A stretch of DNA of 64,000 bases, from contig JAFQCR010000027.1 in assembly GCA_017416345.1 (NCBI GenBank), positions 1 to 64,000 of the forward strand. Direction: 5' to 3'. Position 1 is the first letter of the stretch. Every line of letters starts with the position of its first letter. The notes under the pieces were generated by a model. That model was not told where the DNA came from, made no database searches, and saw only the letters and a list, made by a program, of their open reading frames with translations. Below are positions 26,601-34,452 of this stretch, piece after piece. This stretch comes from Clostridia bacterium. Lineage in GTDB: Bacteria; Bacillota; Clostridia; Oscillospirales; Acutalibacteraceae. The translations under genes and the position numbers were made by a program.

Positions 26601-26916
26601 AGACAGACAGACTGTCTTTTACATTTTTGATGGCCTGTCCGACTAAAATATAACGTGTGGAATCGTCGACAACGTGTCCCGACAAGCCTCCGTAAACACA
26701 AGAAACAGCCTCACAAATGCTTGTGAAGCTATGTATCTCTATTAAATTGGATACCTTTGGGCCAAGAGTATCAAGCAAATGTCTTTGACACTCGAAGGAA
26801 AACTGTTCGGGTACAAGCATGACCGTCTTTTTGCCCGACTCAGCCATTTTTTGAGCAATTGAAAGACACTTATATGTTTTTCCCGATCTTTGACGACCCA
26901 AAATCAGATTTAACAT
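23608..26916 (-). CDS. addB: Helicase-nuclease subunit AddB
   Basis: 1102 residues. Walker A GRQRSGKTYKC at residues 7-17 and the degenerate helicase core are typical of AddB, with a C-terminal nuclease domain (RVVDYKTGSKG near 913; DYKTG carries the active D and K). Cysteines of the AddB iron-sulphur staple are present: one in FSGCKFMYFC near 770-778 and CEYCDYRSVC near the end. AddB recognises recombination hot spots and cuts the opposite strand from AddA. It is first in the addB-addA-ybaK series and follows the bofA-like gene by 13 bases. Confidence 0.96.
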   Translation of the reverse strand: MLNLILGRQRSGKTYKCLSIAQKMAESGKKTVMLVPEQFSFECQRHLLDTLGPKVSNLIEIHSFTSICEAVSCVYGGLSGHVVDDSTRYILVGQAIKNVKDSLSVYGKYVNSQSFLKQMLSVLTEFRQSAVTVDSLNELCEKVESSAFKNKLHDIALILSAYEALLTKRFIDPLDLIDRTLNTMTDNSFFYGKTFIIDEFKGFTEAQFKLLDRMVAGSENVYVSLCCDSVCPNGETDIFTNVKKAADRLIRIAKAHGVAYETELCDYKSVAADALAFESFLANGTAPVFEDEVEHIKICKAKSIYDEVDFVMNTIRRLVREKNMRYRDFVLISRSDGSYSQLIDEISAHYSIPCFTDKRVALSSLPFTVFAVSAVKAALSFDTDDILRLIKTGLVFDDRAEITALENYVYTWSINGKKWLSDWSMSTKGLSGGNSSIDPEKQKAEVERINELRTCVIEPLYSLKKGLCGNAEQMCTALFRYFEKCDVVSRLRILSEQLEKDGYLDEAELQTLGYDAFIKVLDKLVSSADDSEISPRDFSALLSSAVGFETVGDIPRTLDQVIYGTADRIKPMRPKVVFVLGANQDIFPALINDSGLFSQNERAQMIEQSLNIADHGISDCLDEELMFYFAATCATDTTYICYSRTSISGSAMDPAMQIGSIISGFPNAELIEYGSSLDTDRLETEKSTFGKLAEHFSDGDDAVSTLEHYFAEHEGYKPRIDSIKRFLSGRAPEITQASALGIYGKEIHLSASKADDFSGCKFMYFCKYGIDARRPDKVDFDPLTRGNIVHYSLEQFVKAHFNDIGSLNNEDIRPETDLYCDRYLEENGAAAYEFDEKFNYMLDVVKDTVASLAAALNNEFSQSEFRPKFCELKVGDDEEVKGVDVLTDSGNRVTLTGYIDRVDMTDDKKVRVVDYKTGSKGDGLKLSELLNGQNMQMLLYLHSLLKNGKEKIGDCIPAGVLYFPAKRDVIGDSEYIRMNGVISDDLETIRQMEPLCEGKIVPAHKRPTSDSFYSTESMISQQAFSMLFKYIELLLMKIGNTLMSGDISPRPLKMGDRLKCEYCDYRSVCRFDPYRDFEVAADCRNRDALDIIRKELEEKENG

Positions 26917-26929
26917 CCCAACACCTCAG

Positions 26930-27190
26930 TTACAAAATTATTCGAACCGTTATAAGCCCCAAAACACCCGGTATACCAAGCCCTGCCGAAGCACCAAGTG
27001 TGTAAACGTTAACGGGTATACTGACACCTGTAAAACGTGACAACAGATTAACAGCGGTAAACACCGCCATTCCCGAAAGCGCAGACATAAGAAATGTTTT
27101 TAACATACTGCCGTTTTTATGACAAAGCCACAACAGCAGCAAGACATAAATAGACAAGTATATAATAAATGAAATTCTGATAAAATTCAA
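26930..27190 (-). CDS. BofA family pro-sigma-K processing inhibitor
   Basis: 86 residues from a TTG codon 8 bases after AGGGG; an earlier in-frame TTG at 27223 lacks a ribosome site, and the first ATG is too late. Two or three hydrophobic segments precede the conserved BofA ending: FTGVSIPVNVYTLGASAGLGIPGVLGL. In Bacillus BofA holds the SpoIVFB protease inactive in the mother-cell membrane around the forespore. This length matches the 87-residue Bacillus protein. It is likely cotranscribed with addBA, an arrangement with no obvious functional link. Confidence 0.82.
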   Translation of the reverse strand: MNFIRISFIIYLSIYVLLLLWLCHKNGSMLKTFLMSALSGMAVFTAVNLLSRFTGVSIPVNVYTLGASAGLGIPGVLGLITVRIIL

Positions 27191-27264
27191 GGTAATTTCC
27201 CCTTTCCTTTTATCTTTATTCAATTATAGCATAACTTATGTCCCAAAAAGCGTACAGAAAACGA

Positions 27265-27302
27265 AAAGATCCCTGCTTCTTTAAAAAGAAGCAGGGATCT
27301 TT
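27265..27302 (-). terminator. secG terminator
   Basis: A 17-bp perfect stem (AAAGATCCCTGCTTCTT and its complement) with a 4-base loop. It lies 9 bases after the secG stop codon on the minus strand. Confidence 0.92.
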
Positions 27303-27311
27303 AACGATCGA

Positions 27312-27554
27312 TCAGAAGAAAATGATGATATTGGCGACAACTGCAAGTACAAAGAAACCGAGTGCAAAATACTTGGTCATGCGGGCAAGCTTGGAGTCAA
27401 CATCCCTTGCCTTGTTCTTGGAGAACAAAGAATCGGCAACACCCGAAACAGCTCCGATACCGCTGCGGCGTCCCTGCTGACCGAGGACGATAAGGATGAT
27501 AAGGATAGACAAAACCAACATCAAGCCGCCAATAATATATCCGGCAATACTCAT
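27312..27554 (-). CDS. secG: Preprotein translocase subunit SecG
   Basis: 80 residues. Two transmembrane helices (about 4-25 and 59-79) are joined by a loop with LGQQGRRSGIGAVSG, the conserved SecG turn. SecG sits beside SecYE in the membrane and eases SecA-driven export. It has its own promoter and terminator and lies just after the transcarboxylase operon. Confidence 0.93.
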   Translation of the reverse strand: MSIAGYIIGGLMLVLSILIILIVLGQQGRRSGIGAVSGVADSLFSKNKARDVDSKLARMTKYFALGFFVLAVVANIIIFF

Positions 27555-27608
27555 AATATTTACTCCATTCTTTCGGTTAAACCGATAACATTTTTAGTCA
27601 GTGCGAAT

Positions 27609-27637
27609 ATTATAGCACAACTGTCGCCATAATGCAA
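27609..27637 (-). promoter_or_regulatory. secG promoter
   Basis: On the minus strand TTGCAT (27637-27632), 17 bases, perfect TATAAT (27614-27609). It begins 10 bases from the stop codon of the upstream carboxyltransferase gene. No clear terminator for that operon is seen, so read-through into secG is possible. Confidence 0.7.
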
Positions 27638-27646
27638 GTGTTTTTT

Positions 27647-29050
27647 TTACAGAGGATGGACGTTATTTGCCGAATCTGCGTGTTCTGCGTCAACCTTGTA
27701 CTTCTTATTAGCTCTCTTCTCGAAGAAATCAACAGCCACCTTCGGGAACTGTGCGTAAGAAAGCACGTCCTCCTCCTGCTCAGACCACTTGGCGCACTCT
27801 TCACGTAGTTTATCAAGCTCAGGCTCGAGTAAGTCTGCAGGACGGCAGGTTATGGGCTCTTCATCGCCGATGATCTTCTTCTGGAACTCGGGGTCGATAG
27901 GCATCGGAGTGGTACCGTACTCGCCCTTGACAACACCCTTGAACTCCTTGGTGACCATCTTGTAGCGTTCACCCATAATTACGTTGTAAACAGCCTGGGT
28001 ACCGACGATCTGCGAAGAAGGTGTAACAAGCGGAGGATATCCGCAATCGGCTCTGACTCTGGGAACTTCTTCAAGGACCTCGGTCAGCTTGTCCTCCTTG
28101 CCAGCCTGCTTGAGCTGGGAAAGAAGGTTGGAAAGCATACCGCCGGGAACCTGGTAGATAAGTGCCTTTGCGTCGGATGCCAGCATCTTGGGGCTCAAGG
28201 TACCCTCTGCAATATACTTCTCACGAAGAGTGGTAACATACTTTGCGATCTCGTCCAAAGCCTCGAGGTTAAGACCGGTGTCATACTCGGTGCCGGCCAA
28301 AGCGGCAACCATCGACTCGGTAGCGGGATGAGAGGTACCCATTGCCAAGGGTGACATTGCGGTATCAACAACATCTGCGCCTGCTTCGATAGCCTTCATA
28401 AGAACCATCGAGCCGAGACCGGAGGTAGAGTGAGAATGAACCTGGATGGGGATCTTGACCGACTCCTTCAAAGCCTTAACAAGGTCATAGGTCTGATAAG
28501 GAGTAAGCAATGCAGCCATATCCTTGATACAGAGCGAATCTGCACCGACATTTTCGAGCTGCTTTGCGTAATTTACGTAATACTCGATATCAAATACAGG
28601 ACCTGTTGTATAAGAAACAGCACCCTGAACATGTGCACCGTTTTCTCTCTTGGTTGCATTGATAGCAGTCTCAAGATTACGGATATCGTTCAAAGCATCA
28701 AAGATACGGATGATGTCGATACCGTTTGCAACCGACTTCTGAACAAGATACTCAACAACATCGTCAGCATAGTGACGGTAGCCGAGCATATTCTGTCCAC
28801 GGAAAAGCATCTGCAGCTTGGTGTTGGGACACTTTTCACGGATAATGCGAAGTCTCTCCCACGGATCCTCGTTCAAGAAACGAAGGCAGGAGTCATAGGT
28901 TGCGCCACCCCAGCATTCAAGCGAATGGAATCCGATCTTATCAAGCATCGGAAGCATGGGGAGCATATCTTCAGTGGTCATACGTGTTGCAAGAAGCGAC
29001 TGATGAGCGTCACGCAACACGGTTTCGGTAATACCAATTTTACGTGCCAT
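27647..29050 (-). CDS. Pyruvate/oxaloacetate carboxyltransferase (5S/OadA/PycB type)
   Basis: 467 residues from the ATG after GAGGTG. This is a DRE-TIM-like carboxyltransferase. RDAHQSLLATRM at about 14-25, ECWGGATYDSCLRFL near 46, LFRGQN near 82, the carbamylated lysine in CIKDMAALL near 180, and the metal-binding HSHSTSG near 205 are all present. It ends after the conserved C-terminal helical region and lacks a fused biotin domain. The family moves a carboxyl group between biotin and pyruvate/oxaloacetate. The standalone biotin protein and a CoA carboxyltransferase directly upstream make a transcarboxylase 5S role likely; the alpha subunit of oxaloacetate decarboxylase is the alternative. 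Confidence 0.9.
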   Translation of the reverse strand: MARKIGITETVLRDAHQSLLATRMTTEDMLPMLPMLDKIGFHSLECWGGATYDSCLRFLNEDPWERLRIIREKCPNTKLQMLFRGQNMLGYRHYADDVVEYLVQKSVANGIDIIRIFDALNDIRNLETAINATKRENGAHVQGAVSYTTGPVFDIEYYVNYAKQLENVGADSLCIKDMAALLTPYQTYDLVKALKESVKIPIQVHSHSTSGLGSMVLMKAIEAGADVVDTAMSPLAMGTSHPATESMVAALAGTEYDTGLNLEALDEIAKYVTTLREKYIAEGTLSPKMLASDAKALIYQVPGGMLSNLLSQLKQAGKEDKLTEVLEEVPRVRADCGYPPLVTPSSQIVGTQAVYNVIMGERYKMVTKEFKGVVKGEYGTTPMPIDPEFQKKIIGDEEPITCRPADLLEPELDKLREECAKWSEQEEDVLSYAQFPKVAVDFFEKRANKKYKVDAEHADSANNVHPL

Positions 29051-29077
29051 GAATAGCACCTCACATTTCTTGAAAAA

Positions 29078-29494
29078 TTACTTAATGGTCACTAAGACCT
29101 TGCCTGCGTCGACCGAGTCACCCTGGTTTACGCAAACAGCGGTAACGGTACCGTCGCAGGGAGCGGTGATCTCATTCTCCATCTTCATAGCCTCAAGAAC
29201 AACAACTGCATCGCCGTTCTTTACAGCCTGGCCGTTGGAAACAAGGATCTTCAAAATAGTACCGGGCATGGGAGCCTCAACTGCGGTTCCCTCACCTGCT
29301 GCGGCTGCTGCAGGTGCAGGTGCAGCCTCGGGAGCAGGAGCTGCTGCGGGAGCGGGGGCTGCTGCAGGTGCAGGTGCGGGAGCAGCTACGGGAGCTGCGG
29401 CAACGGGTGCTGCTACGGGAGCGGTTGCTACACCATTCTCCTCAACCTGAACATCATATGCTTTTCCGTTAACTGTGATCTTAAACTGTCTCAT
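29078..29494 (-). CDS. Biotin carrier protein (1.3S/gamma-type)
   Basis: 138 residues. It has a short N-terminal segment ([16 protein letters not shown]), an Ala/Pro-rich flexible linker over roughly 30-70, and a biotinyl domain with the biotinylated lysine K104 in EAMKMEN. It carries carboxybiotin between the two carboxyltransferases encoded on either side. It starts 24 bases after the upstream gene and has AGGAAT-type ribosome spacing. The N-terminal KVTVNG motif matches the carrier of sodium-pump decarboxylases and of transcarboxylase alike. Confidence 0.93.
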   Translation of the reverse strand: MRQFKITVNGKAYDVQVEENGVATAPVAAPVAAAPVAAPAPAPAAAPAPAAAPAPEAAPAPAAAAAGEGTAVEAPMPGTILKILVSNGQAVKNGDAVVVLEAMKMENEITAPCDGTVTAVCVNQGDSVDAGKVLVTIK

Positions 29495-29518
29495 TATTAA
29501 ATTCCTCCGTTAGTACTG

Positions 29519-30907
29519 TTAGTACGGCATATTAGAATGCTTTTTCTCAATGGTGGATACACGCTTTGAAGCCAGCATATCAAGAGCGGCAATAACCGCA
29601 TTGGCAACAGCGTCTTCGGTAACGATATCATTAATGGCACCGTTTTCGGCAGCCTTGAAGGGAGAGCCCTCAGTCAAAATATATTCTTTCTCAAGATCCT
29701 CTCTCTTCTCCTCACCGAGTCGGTCCTTATAAAGGAACTGAACTGCGGTGGTGGGGTTCAAAGCGCAAACTGCGGCATCAGCAAGAGCGATAACGTAATC
29801 GGCACCTGCGCCCTTACCTGCCATTGCGGTATAAGCTGCACCGTAGGCCTTACCAACGATAACGGTGACCTTGGCGGTGGTAGCCTCAGCATAAGCACCG
29901 GTCAGAGCGGCAACGGCACGGACCGAGCCGTCCAGCTCATCATCGGCCTTACCCATAAAGCCTGCGCTGTTGAGCAAGGTTACAACGGGAATCGAGAAAG
30001 CATCGCAAAGACGGACAAAGCGAGCGATCTTGGCGGCACCGTTGGCACAAAGATAAGCATCGTTCTTATCGGCATCGGTAGCAACTACGCCAACAGCGTT
30101 ACCTGCAACAAGTGCGAAGCCTACCTTGGCACACTTACCGAAATCCTTGGAAAGCTCCAAAAAGCTTTCAGCATCAACGATATTGGCAATATCCTTATAA
30201 ACACCCTCGCCTGCAACTGCGGCGGGAATGTAATCGGCAGTAAAAGGAACGGTAAGATTGTTCATGGGAAGCATAGCTACAAGCTCTGCGACCTTATTGA
30301 AAGCGGCTTCATCATTTTCAGCAACAACAGAAACGGTTCCGTTCTTCATTGCGGTCTCGGCTGAACCAACCGATTCGTTACCGGTTATTGCGGCAGAGTT
30401 TACACAGAATTCGGCACCCTCGACCATAACGGTAAGGTCTGCAACTGCGGCAAGAATAGCGGCCGAGCCGATGCACTTGCCTGCAATGACCGAGATCTGG
30501 GGTACAACACCGGAGATCTTGCCTGCGGCGGCGATAAGCTCACCGTAAGCGTTAAGAGCATCAACACCCTCATTTGCAAATGCTCCGTTGGAATCAAAAA
30601 TTCCGATAACGGGTGCACCGTTCATCAATGCAAGGTCATAGACCTTCTTGATCTTGGCGCTCTGGGCACGTCCCATTGCACCCGAGCACACGGTAACATC
30701 CTGAGAGAATGCGTAGCAAGCGGCACCGTTCACACTACCGTAGGCAGTTACAACACCGCAACCGTTTTCGCCGTTTTTGGAAAACTTGTCCAGCTCGGTA
30801 AAAGTGCCGTTGTCAAACAAGAGCTGAAGGCGCTTGTAAGCATCGCTGTTGCCGAGAAGAGCAGTTTCCTTTTCAAGGCGGGTGAAACCGTTTTCACAGT
30901 TCATCAT
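29519..30907 (-). CDS. CoA carboxyltransferase (12S/PccB-MmdA type)
   Basis: 462 residues, somewhat short for this family (usually about 510). Crotonase-fold halves are seen: GCGVVTAYGSVNGAACYAFSQD and GRAQSAKIKKVYDLALMNGAPVIGIFDSNGA in the first; FVRLCDAFSIPVVTLLNSAGFM and KVTVIVGKAYGAAYTAMAGKG in the second. It transfers carboxyl between biotin and an acyl-CoA, most likely methylmalonyl-/propionyl-CoA. First gene of the three-gene operon, with GGAGG before a double ATG. The usual oxyanion loop sequences are more degenerate than in PccB, so the acyl-CoA is uncertain. Confidence 0.85.
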   Translation of the reverse strand: MMNCENGFTRLEKETALLGNSDAYKRLQLLFDNGTFTELDKFSKNGENGCGVVTAYGSVNGAACYAFSQDVTVCSGAMGRAQSAKIKKVYDLALMNGAPVIGIFDSNGAFANEGVDALNAYGELIAAAGKISGVVPQISVIAGKCIGSAAILAAVADLTVMVEGAEFCVNSAAITGNESVGSAETAMKNGTVSVVAENDEAAFNKVAELVAMLPMNNLTVPFTADYIPAAVAGEGVYKDIANIVDAESFLELSKDFGKCAKVGFALVAGNAVGVVATDADKNDAYLCANGAAKIARFVRLCDAFSIPVVTLLNSAGFMGKADDELDGSVRAVAALTGAYAEATTAKVTVIVGKAYGAAYTAMAGKGAGADYVIALADAAVCALNPTTAVQFLYKDRLGEEKREDLEKEYILTEGSPFKAAENGAINDIVTEDAVANAVIAALDMLASKRVSTIEKKHSNMPY

Positions 30908-30932
30908 TATTTCCTCCGTTCATACTGAAATC

Positions 30933-30954
30933 CACGGTAAAATGCTTTACCGTG
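30933..30954. promoter_or_regulatory. Palindrome before the transcarboxylase operon
   Basis: Perfect inverted repeat CACGGTAAA, ATGC, TTTACCGTG. It lies in the leader between the candidate promoter and the first start codon, without a T run. It is either an operator or a leader hairpin. Confidence 0.55.
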
Positions 30955-30981
30955 AAAATTTGATTGTTAAAAAATTGACTA

Positions 30982-31010
30982 ATTATAGCCAATGTATATT
31001 ATATTACTAA
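30982..31010 (-). promoter_or_regulatory. Candidate transcarboxylase operon promoter
   Basis: On the minus strand TTAGTA (31010-31005), 17 bases, perfect TATAAT (30987-30982). The -35 is weak. Confidence 0.45.
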
Positions 31011-31035
31011 TTTTGCCAAAACACAAGCATTATTT

Positions 31036-31413
31036 TCAAGAATTTGCACAACTTTGGCAAGATGAGAATAACTTGCCTACATTAAGCTCCTTTTTTTCGG
31101 CATTTTTGATAAATTCAAGCGTTTCAAAGAGCTTTTCGGGAGCATTTTCGGAGTAAAAAGCCTCGTTCACACCGTTTTCAACACCGACGTGCAGAGCCGA
31201 GCGTAAGATTCCGTCGGCAAAAAACACATCCTCTTTGGGTTCAAGGCTATGAACAAGCAGACCGTCGCTTTTCAATTCAAAAAGGCAAAAGCCCTGTATC
31301 TCTTCCCTATCCGATGCAACGACCGCCATAGAATATTCATTGATCGTGACATTTTGCTTTTTGTAAAGCTCACAAAGCTTATCCGTGTCACGCAAGGGGT
31401 GTATCTCAATCAT
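31036..31413 (-). CDS. Small GNAT-like protein
   Basis: 125 residues. The beta-strand order (MIEIHPL, SMAVVASDREEIQGFCLFEL, DGLLVHSLEP) followed by ADGILRSALHVGVENGV resembles a short GNAT acetyltransferase, but the acetyl-CoA-binding Q/R-x2-G-x-G/A loop is not evident, so catalysis is doubtful. Its start overlaps the end of rluB by 8 bases, placing it last in the long operon starting near 40 kb. The C-terminus has a C-x2-C (SCQSCANS). Confidence 0.55.
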   Translation of the reverse strand: MIEIHPLRDTDKLCELYKKQNVTINEYSMAVVASDREEIQGFCLFELKSDGLLVHSLEPKEDVFFADGILRSALHVGVENGVNEAFYSENAPEKLFETLEFIKNAEKKELNVGKLFSSCQSCANS

Positions 31414-32152
31414 CCTGATGCTCCTTACTGATACTGATGTTGGAAAGTCTCTTTACTTCCTTTTCGGTAAGCTCACGCCATCTGCCCTGCGGAAGCATTC
31501 CAAGCTTTATACCTGCAATTTCGGTGCGCTTTAAGCGGATAACGGTAAGTCCCACCGCCTCGCAAAGCTTACGTATCTCACGGTTTTTACCCTCGTACAG
31601 TACAAATCTCAAAACCGTTCTGTCCTCGTGCTTCTCGATATAGCTGATGTCACAAGGAAGTGTCTCAAACTCCTCTAATTTCATTCCTACGGCCATTTTA
31701 TCGATCTGGTCATCCGTAACCTTACCTCTAACGGTAACACGGTAGACCTTGGAAACATGGCGTTTGGGGTGGGTCAGAAAGTTTGAAAACTCACCGTCAT
31801 TGGTCATGAGCAGCAGACCTTCGGAATTGCGGTCAAGACGGCCGACCGGGAAAAGACGCACGCCTGCATCAGCCACAAGGTCGGCAACACAGCGTCTGCC
31901 CTGCTCATCGCTCAATGTGGTAACAAAGCCACGGGGCTTATGCAGCATAATGTACATCTTGGCATCGTTATTGCGGATAGGCTTACCGCAGACCAAAACC
32001 TTGTCGTGCACGGGGTCGACCTTATCGCCCAGGATAGCCTTTCGGCCGTTTATTTTAACCCTTCCCTGTTCGATCAATTCCTCTGCTTTACGGCGTGAGG
32101 CAACCGAGCATTGGGAAAGGTATTTTTGCAATCTTATCTTTTCAACTGCCAT
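31406..32152 (-). CDS. rluB: rRNA pseudouridine synthase, RluB/RsuA family
   Basis: 248 residues. An S4 RNA-binding domain at about 6-52 (RLQKYLSQCSVASRRKAEELI), then the catalytic domain with GRLDRNSEGLLLMTNDGE, catalytic aspartate D107, and the closing EGKNREIRKLCEAVGLTVIRLKRTEIAGI. It converts one uridine of 23S (or 16S) rRNA to pseudouridine. RluB is the usual Gram-positive assignment next to scpAB. It follows dacF by 32 bases. Confidence 0.93.
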   Translation of the reverse strand: MAVEKIRLQKYLSQCSVASRRKAEELIEQGRVKINGRKAILGDKVDPVHDKVLVCGKPIRNNDAKMYIMLHKPRGFVTTLSDEQGRRCVADLVADAGVRLFPVGRLDRNSEGLLLMTNDGEFSNFLTHPKRHVSKVYRVTVRGKVTDDQIDKMAVGMKLEEFETLPCDISYIEKHEDRTVLRFVLYEGKNREIRKLCEAVGLTVIRLKRTEIAGIKLGMLPQGRWRELTEKEVKRLSNISISKEHQDD

Positions 32153-32184
32153 TATTATCTTCCTTTAAAATTGAAAATCAAAAA

Positions 32185-33324
32185 CTATGCCAAACACTTA
32201 AAAAGCGTTTTAAAAGCATCTGCAAACCGTTCTGAAAAAGACGGTCTGTACTGCTTGATTCCGACACTTTTAAGCGAAATTATGCTTGATGTGTAGATCA
32301 GCTCATTATTATAGAAATACTCAACCGTTCCAACCTGCTGACCTATTGAAACGGGAGCGTACACGAACGGTTTTGTGTAAACCTTATATGTAACTCTGTC
32401 GGCCGAGGATCTGCTTAAGCCGCAGCAAAACTGCGGTACGGCAACATTTACATATTCTTCTTCACCGCCCACGACATTTATACTTTTGATCGGTAATTTT
32501 GCCGTCACATCGGTCGCCTCAAGCTGTGAAAGACCAAGCTCCAAAAGCTCCTTGTGGTCGTTCCAATCATCCGGTGCGTTTAACGTTACGGCGATAACAC
32601 GACAACCGTCCTTTTCGGCAGCCGAAACAAGACAGCGACCCGATTTTTTGGTGAAGCCCGTCTTAACACCGATACAGTACTCAAACGAGGATAACAGCTT
32701 GTTGTGGTTATAAAACGTGCGCTGATACTGCGGAATGCCGAAAGAAACAGTTATCTTTTCTTGAGATACGATCTCACGCAAGGTATCGTTTTTCAAAGCT
32801 TCACGTGCCAAAAGAGCCATATCGTAGGCTGTGGAATAATGTCCCTCAGCATCCAGTCCCGACGGGGTTGCAAAATGCGTGTTATTCATTCCGATCTCTT
32901 GTGCTCTTCGGTTCATCAATTCGGTAAAAGCTTCAAAAGAGCCTGCAACCGAAACAGCCGCCGAATTTGCGGCATCATTACCCGAAGGCAAAAGCATTCC
33001 CACCAATAAACCGTAATGCGTTACCGTGTCCCCTGCCTTTAATCCCATGGAAGAGCCTTCTACTCTAACCATTTCGTTGGTCACGGTGACCGTCTTTTCG
33101 GGTGTACCAAGCTCTGCAAGGAGCAATGCTGTCATTATCTTTGTGGTGCTGGCCATAGGTAAACGGGTGTGGGCATCAGAAGCGCTCAAGACCTCACCCG
33201 TGTCAGCATTTATTAAAATATAGCTTTTGGCCGATACGCTGACAGCACCGACATTTGCTCCGACAAAAGATATAGAGCAAAAAACCAAAGTTAAGGAAAA
33301 AAGAATTATTAAGCTCCGACGCAT
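32185..33324 (-). CDS. D-alanyl-D-alanine carboxypeptidase, DacF-like
   Basis: 379 residues from the ATG after GGAGGTG; six upstream codons are ignored. A signal peptide covers about 1-24. Penicillin-binding motifs are SxxK at S59-TTK62 (MASTTKIMTALL), SGN (LPSGNDAANSAAVSVAG near 120), and KTG (GVKTGFTKKSGRCLV near 220). The C-terminal beta domain anchors to the membrane through an amphipathic tail. It trims peptidoglycan pentapeptides. The scpAB-gerW context matches the DacF position in sporulating Firmicutes, where it acts in spore cortex formation. Confidence 0.93.
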   Translation of the reverse strand: MRRSLIILFSLTLVFCSISFVGANVGAVSVSAKSYILINADTGEVLSASDAHTRLPMASTTKIMTALLLAELGTPEKTVTVTNEMVRVEGSSMGLKAGDTVTHYGLLVGMLLPSGNDAANSAAVSVAGSFEAFTELMNRRAQEIGMNNTHFATPSGLDAEGHYSTAYDMALLAREALKNDTLREIVSQEKITVSFGIPQYQRTFYNHNKLLSSFEYCIGVKTGFTKKSGRCLVSAAEKDGCRVIAVTLNAPDDWNDHKELLELGLSQLEATDVTAKLPIKSINVVGGEEEYVNVAVPQFCCGLSRSSADRVTYKVYTKPFVYAPVSIGQQVGTVEYFYNNELIYTSSIISLKSVGIKQYRPSFSERFADAFKTLFKCLA

Positions 33325-33380
33325 CAGAACACCTCCGCACATTAAAAATAATATGCGGAAATAATGCTGTAATTACTTAA

Positions 33381-33776
33381 TTAATCAACAATAAGCTCTT
33401 CGTCTTCGTTCTTATCCTTTTTGAAAAGGCCGGAGATCTTATCAACTATTCCGGGAACTGCATCGATCGCCTTTTCGATGGGCGAGGAAGTCGAGTTGGG
33501 GTTGAGCATTTTGACCTCATTACCCTTAACGACGATAAAGCAAACAGGTGTTACGGTTGCGCCTGCACCGCCGCCACCGCCAAACATCTTGGCGTTGGAG
33601 TTCTTTGCAGGAAATTCAGAACCGCCCGAAGCCAGTCCGAAAGAGACCTTGGACACGGGGATAATGGTGATCTCACCAACCACTATCGGCTTGCCGATGA
33701 TGGTATCGGAGTCCACAACGGTGCGGAGCTTTTCCATTGTAGTGTCCAAAATTGAGCTGATATTAGATTCTGCCAT
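33381..33776 (-). CDS. gerW: GerW (YtfJ) sporulation protein
   Basis: 131 residues from the ATG after AAAGGATG. GerW hallmarks are the IGKPIVVGEITIIPVSKVSFGLASGGSEF segment and the glycine run FGGGGGAGATVTPVCFIVVKG, followed by a short acidic/lysine tail. GerW is a forespore protein needed for a full spore germination response. DUF2953 directly upstream matches the Bacillus ytfI-ytfJ pair. Confidence 0.95.
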   Translation of the reverse strand: MAESNISSILDTTMEKLRTVVDSDTIIGKPIVVGEITIIPVSKVSFGLASGGSEFPAKNSNAKMFGGGGGAGATVTPVCFIVVKGNEVKMLNPNSTSSPIEKAIDAVPGIVDKISGLFKKDKNEDEELIVD

Positions 33777-33816
33777 AATAAACATCCTTTCAAATTAAGT
33801 CTGAACAAACAGAACA

Positions 33817-34452
33817 TTATTTCTTTTGTAACCGGGTATTATCGGAAGCGCTTTTAAGTGTTTTTGACACTTTTCTTTTGATTAATGCAAGCAACACTCC
33901 GAAAGCGGCGCTGACGATAAAGCAAAGTCTCAATTTAATTTTCAGATCAAGGTATATAGTCGGCTTGTCCGAATTGAAGTCACTCACGACCGAAACCTTT
34001 GTTTTACGGTCGTTCCACTTCAAGAGATTCTGCAGTCCCTTCAAAGCAGGAAACACGGTGGCGCACAAGGCACCGTATCTCACAGCGGTGGTCGAGGCAT
34101 CCTCCGAAGCGGCTGTTATAAGAAATGAGCAACGCCTCACCCTTATGTGTCTTGCGGCCTTCCCTGCCTTTTTAAGAACGATCTTCACGACCGAAAACAG
34201 TTCCGAAACCGCACCGACTATACCGTTTTGCTCTATAAGCTTTTTGATGTAGCCGTCCTCTTTTGGCTTATGGCTCTTCTTGGCCTTCTTTTTGACTTTT
34301 TTATCCTTTAAAGGAAACACCTTAAAGCGCAAAAACCAAAAGCCTACCTTGATTTCGGCATCATCATCTATATGCACCAAAACCGTCACGCTTGATATTA
34401 AAACAAGCATCAAAAGCGCAAGGATTCCGAGCAGTATATAAAGTGCGATCAC
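33817..34452 (-). CDS. DUF2953 (YtfI-like) membrane protein
   Basis: 211 residues from a GTG codon overlapping the scpB stop (GTGA). One N-terminal membrane helix (about 2-22), then the DUF2953 core (VTVLVHIDDDAEIKVGFWFLRFKVFPLKDKKVK), a lysine-rich stretch, and the VRRCSFLITAASEDASTTAVRYGALCATVFPAL segment, ending with a second helix near 180-195. The function is unknown; it is regularly paired with gerW. Confidence 0.88.
   Translation of the reverse strand: MIALYILLGILALLMLVLISSVTVLVHIDDDAEIKVGFWFLRFKVFPLKDKKVKKKAKKSHKPKEDGYIKKLIEQNGIVGAVSELFSVVKIVLKKAGKAARHIRVRRCSFLITAASEDASTTAVRYGALCATVFPALKGLQNLLKWNDRKTKVSVVSDFNSDKPTIYLDLKIKLRLCFIVSAAFGVLLALIKRKVSKTLKSASDNTRLQKK

Noticed and set aside
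29049..29450. Plus-strand Ala/Gly-rich frame
   Set aside because: It is the mirror of the Ala/Pro-rich linker of the biotin carrier gene; low complexity explains it.
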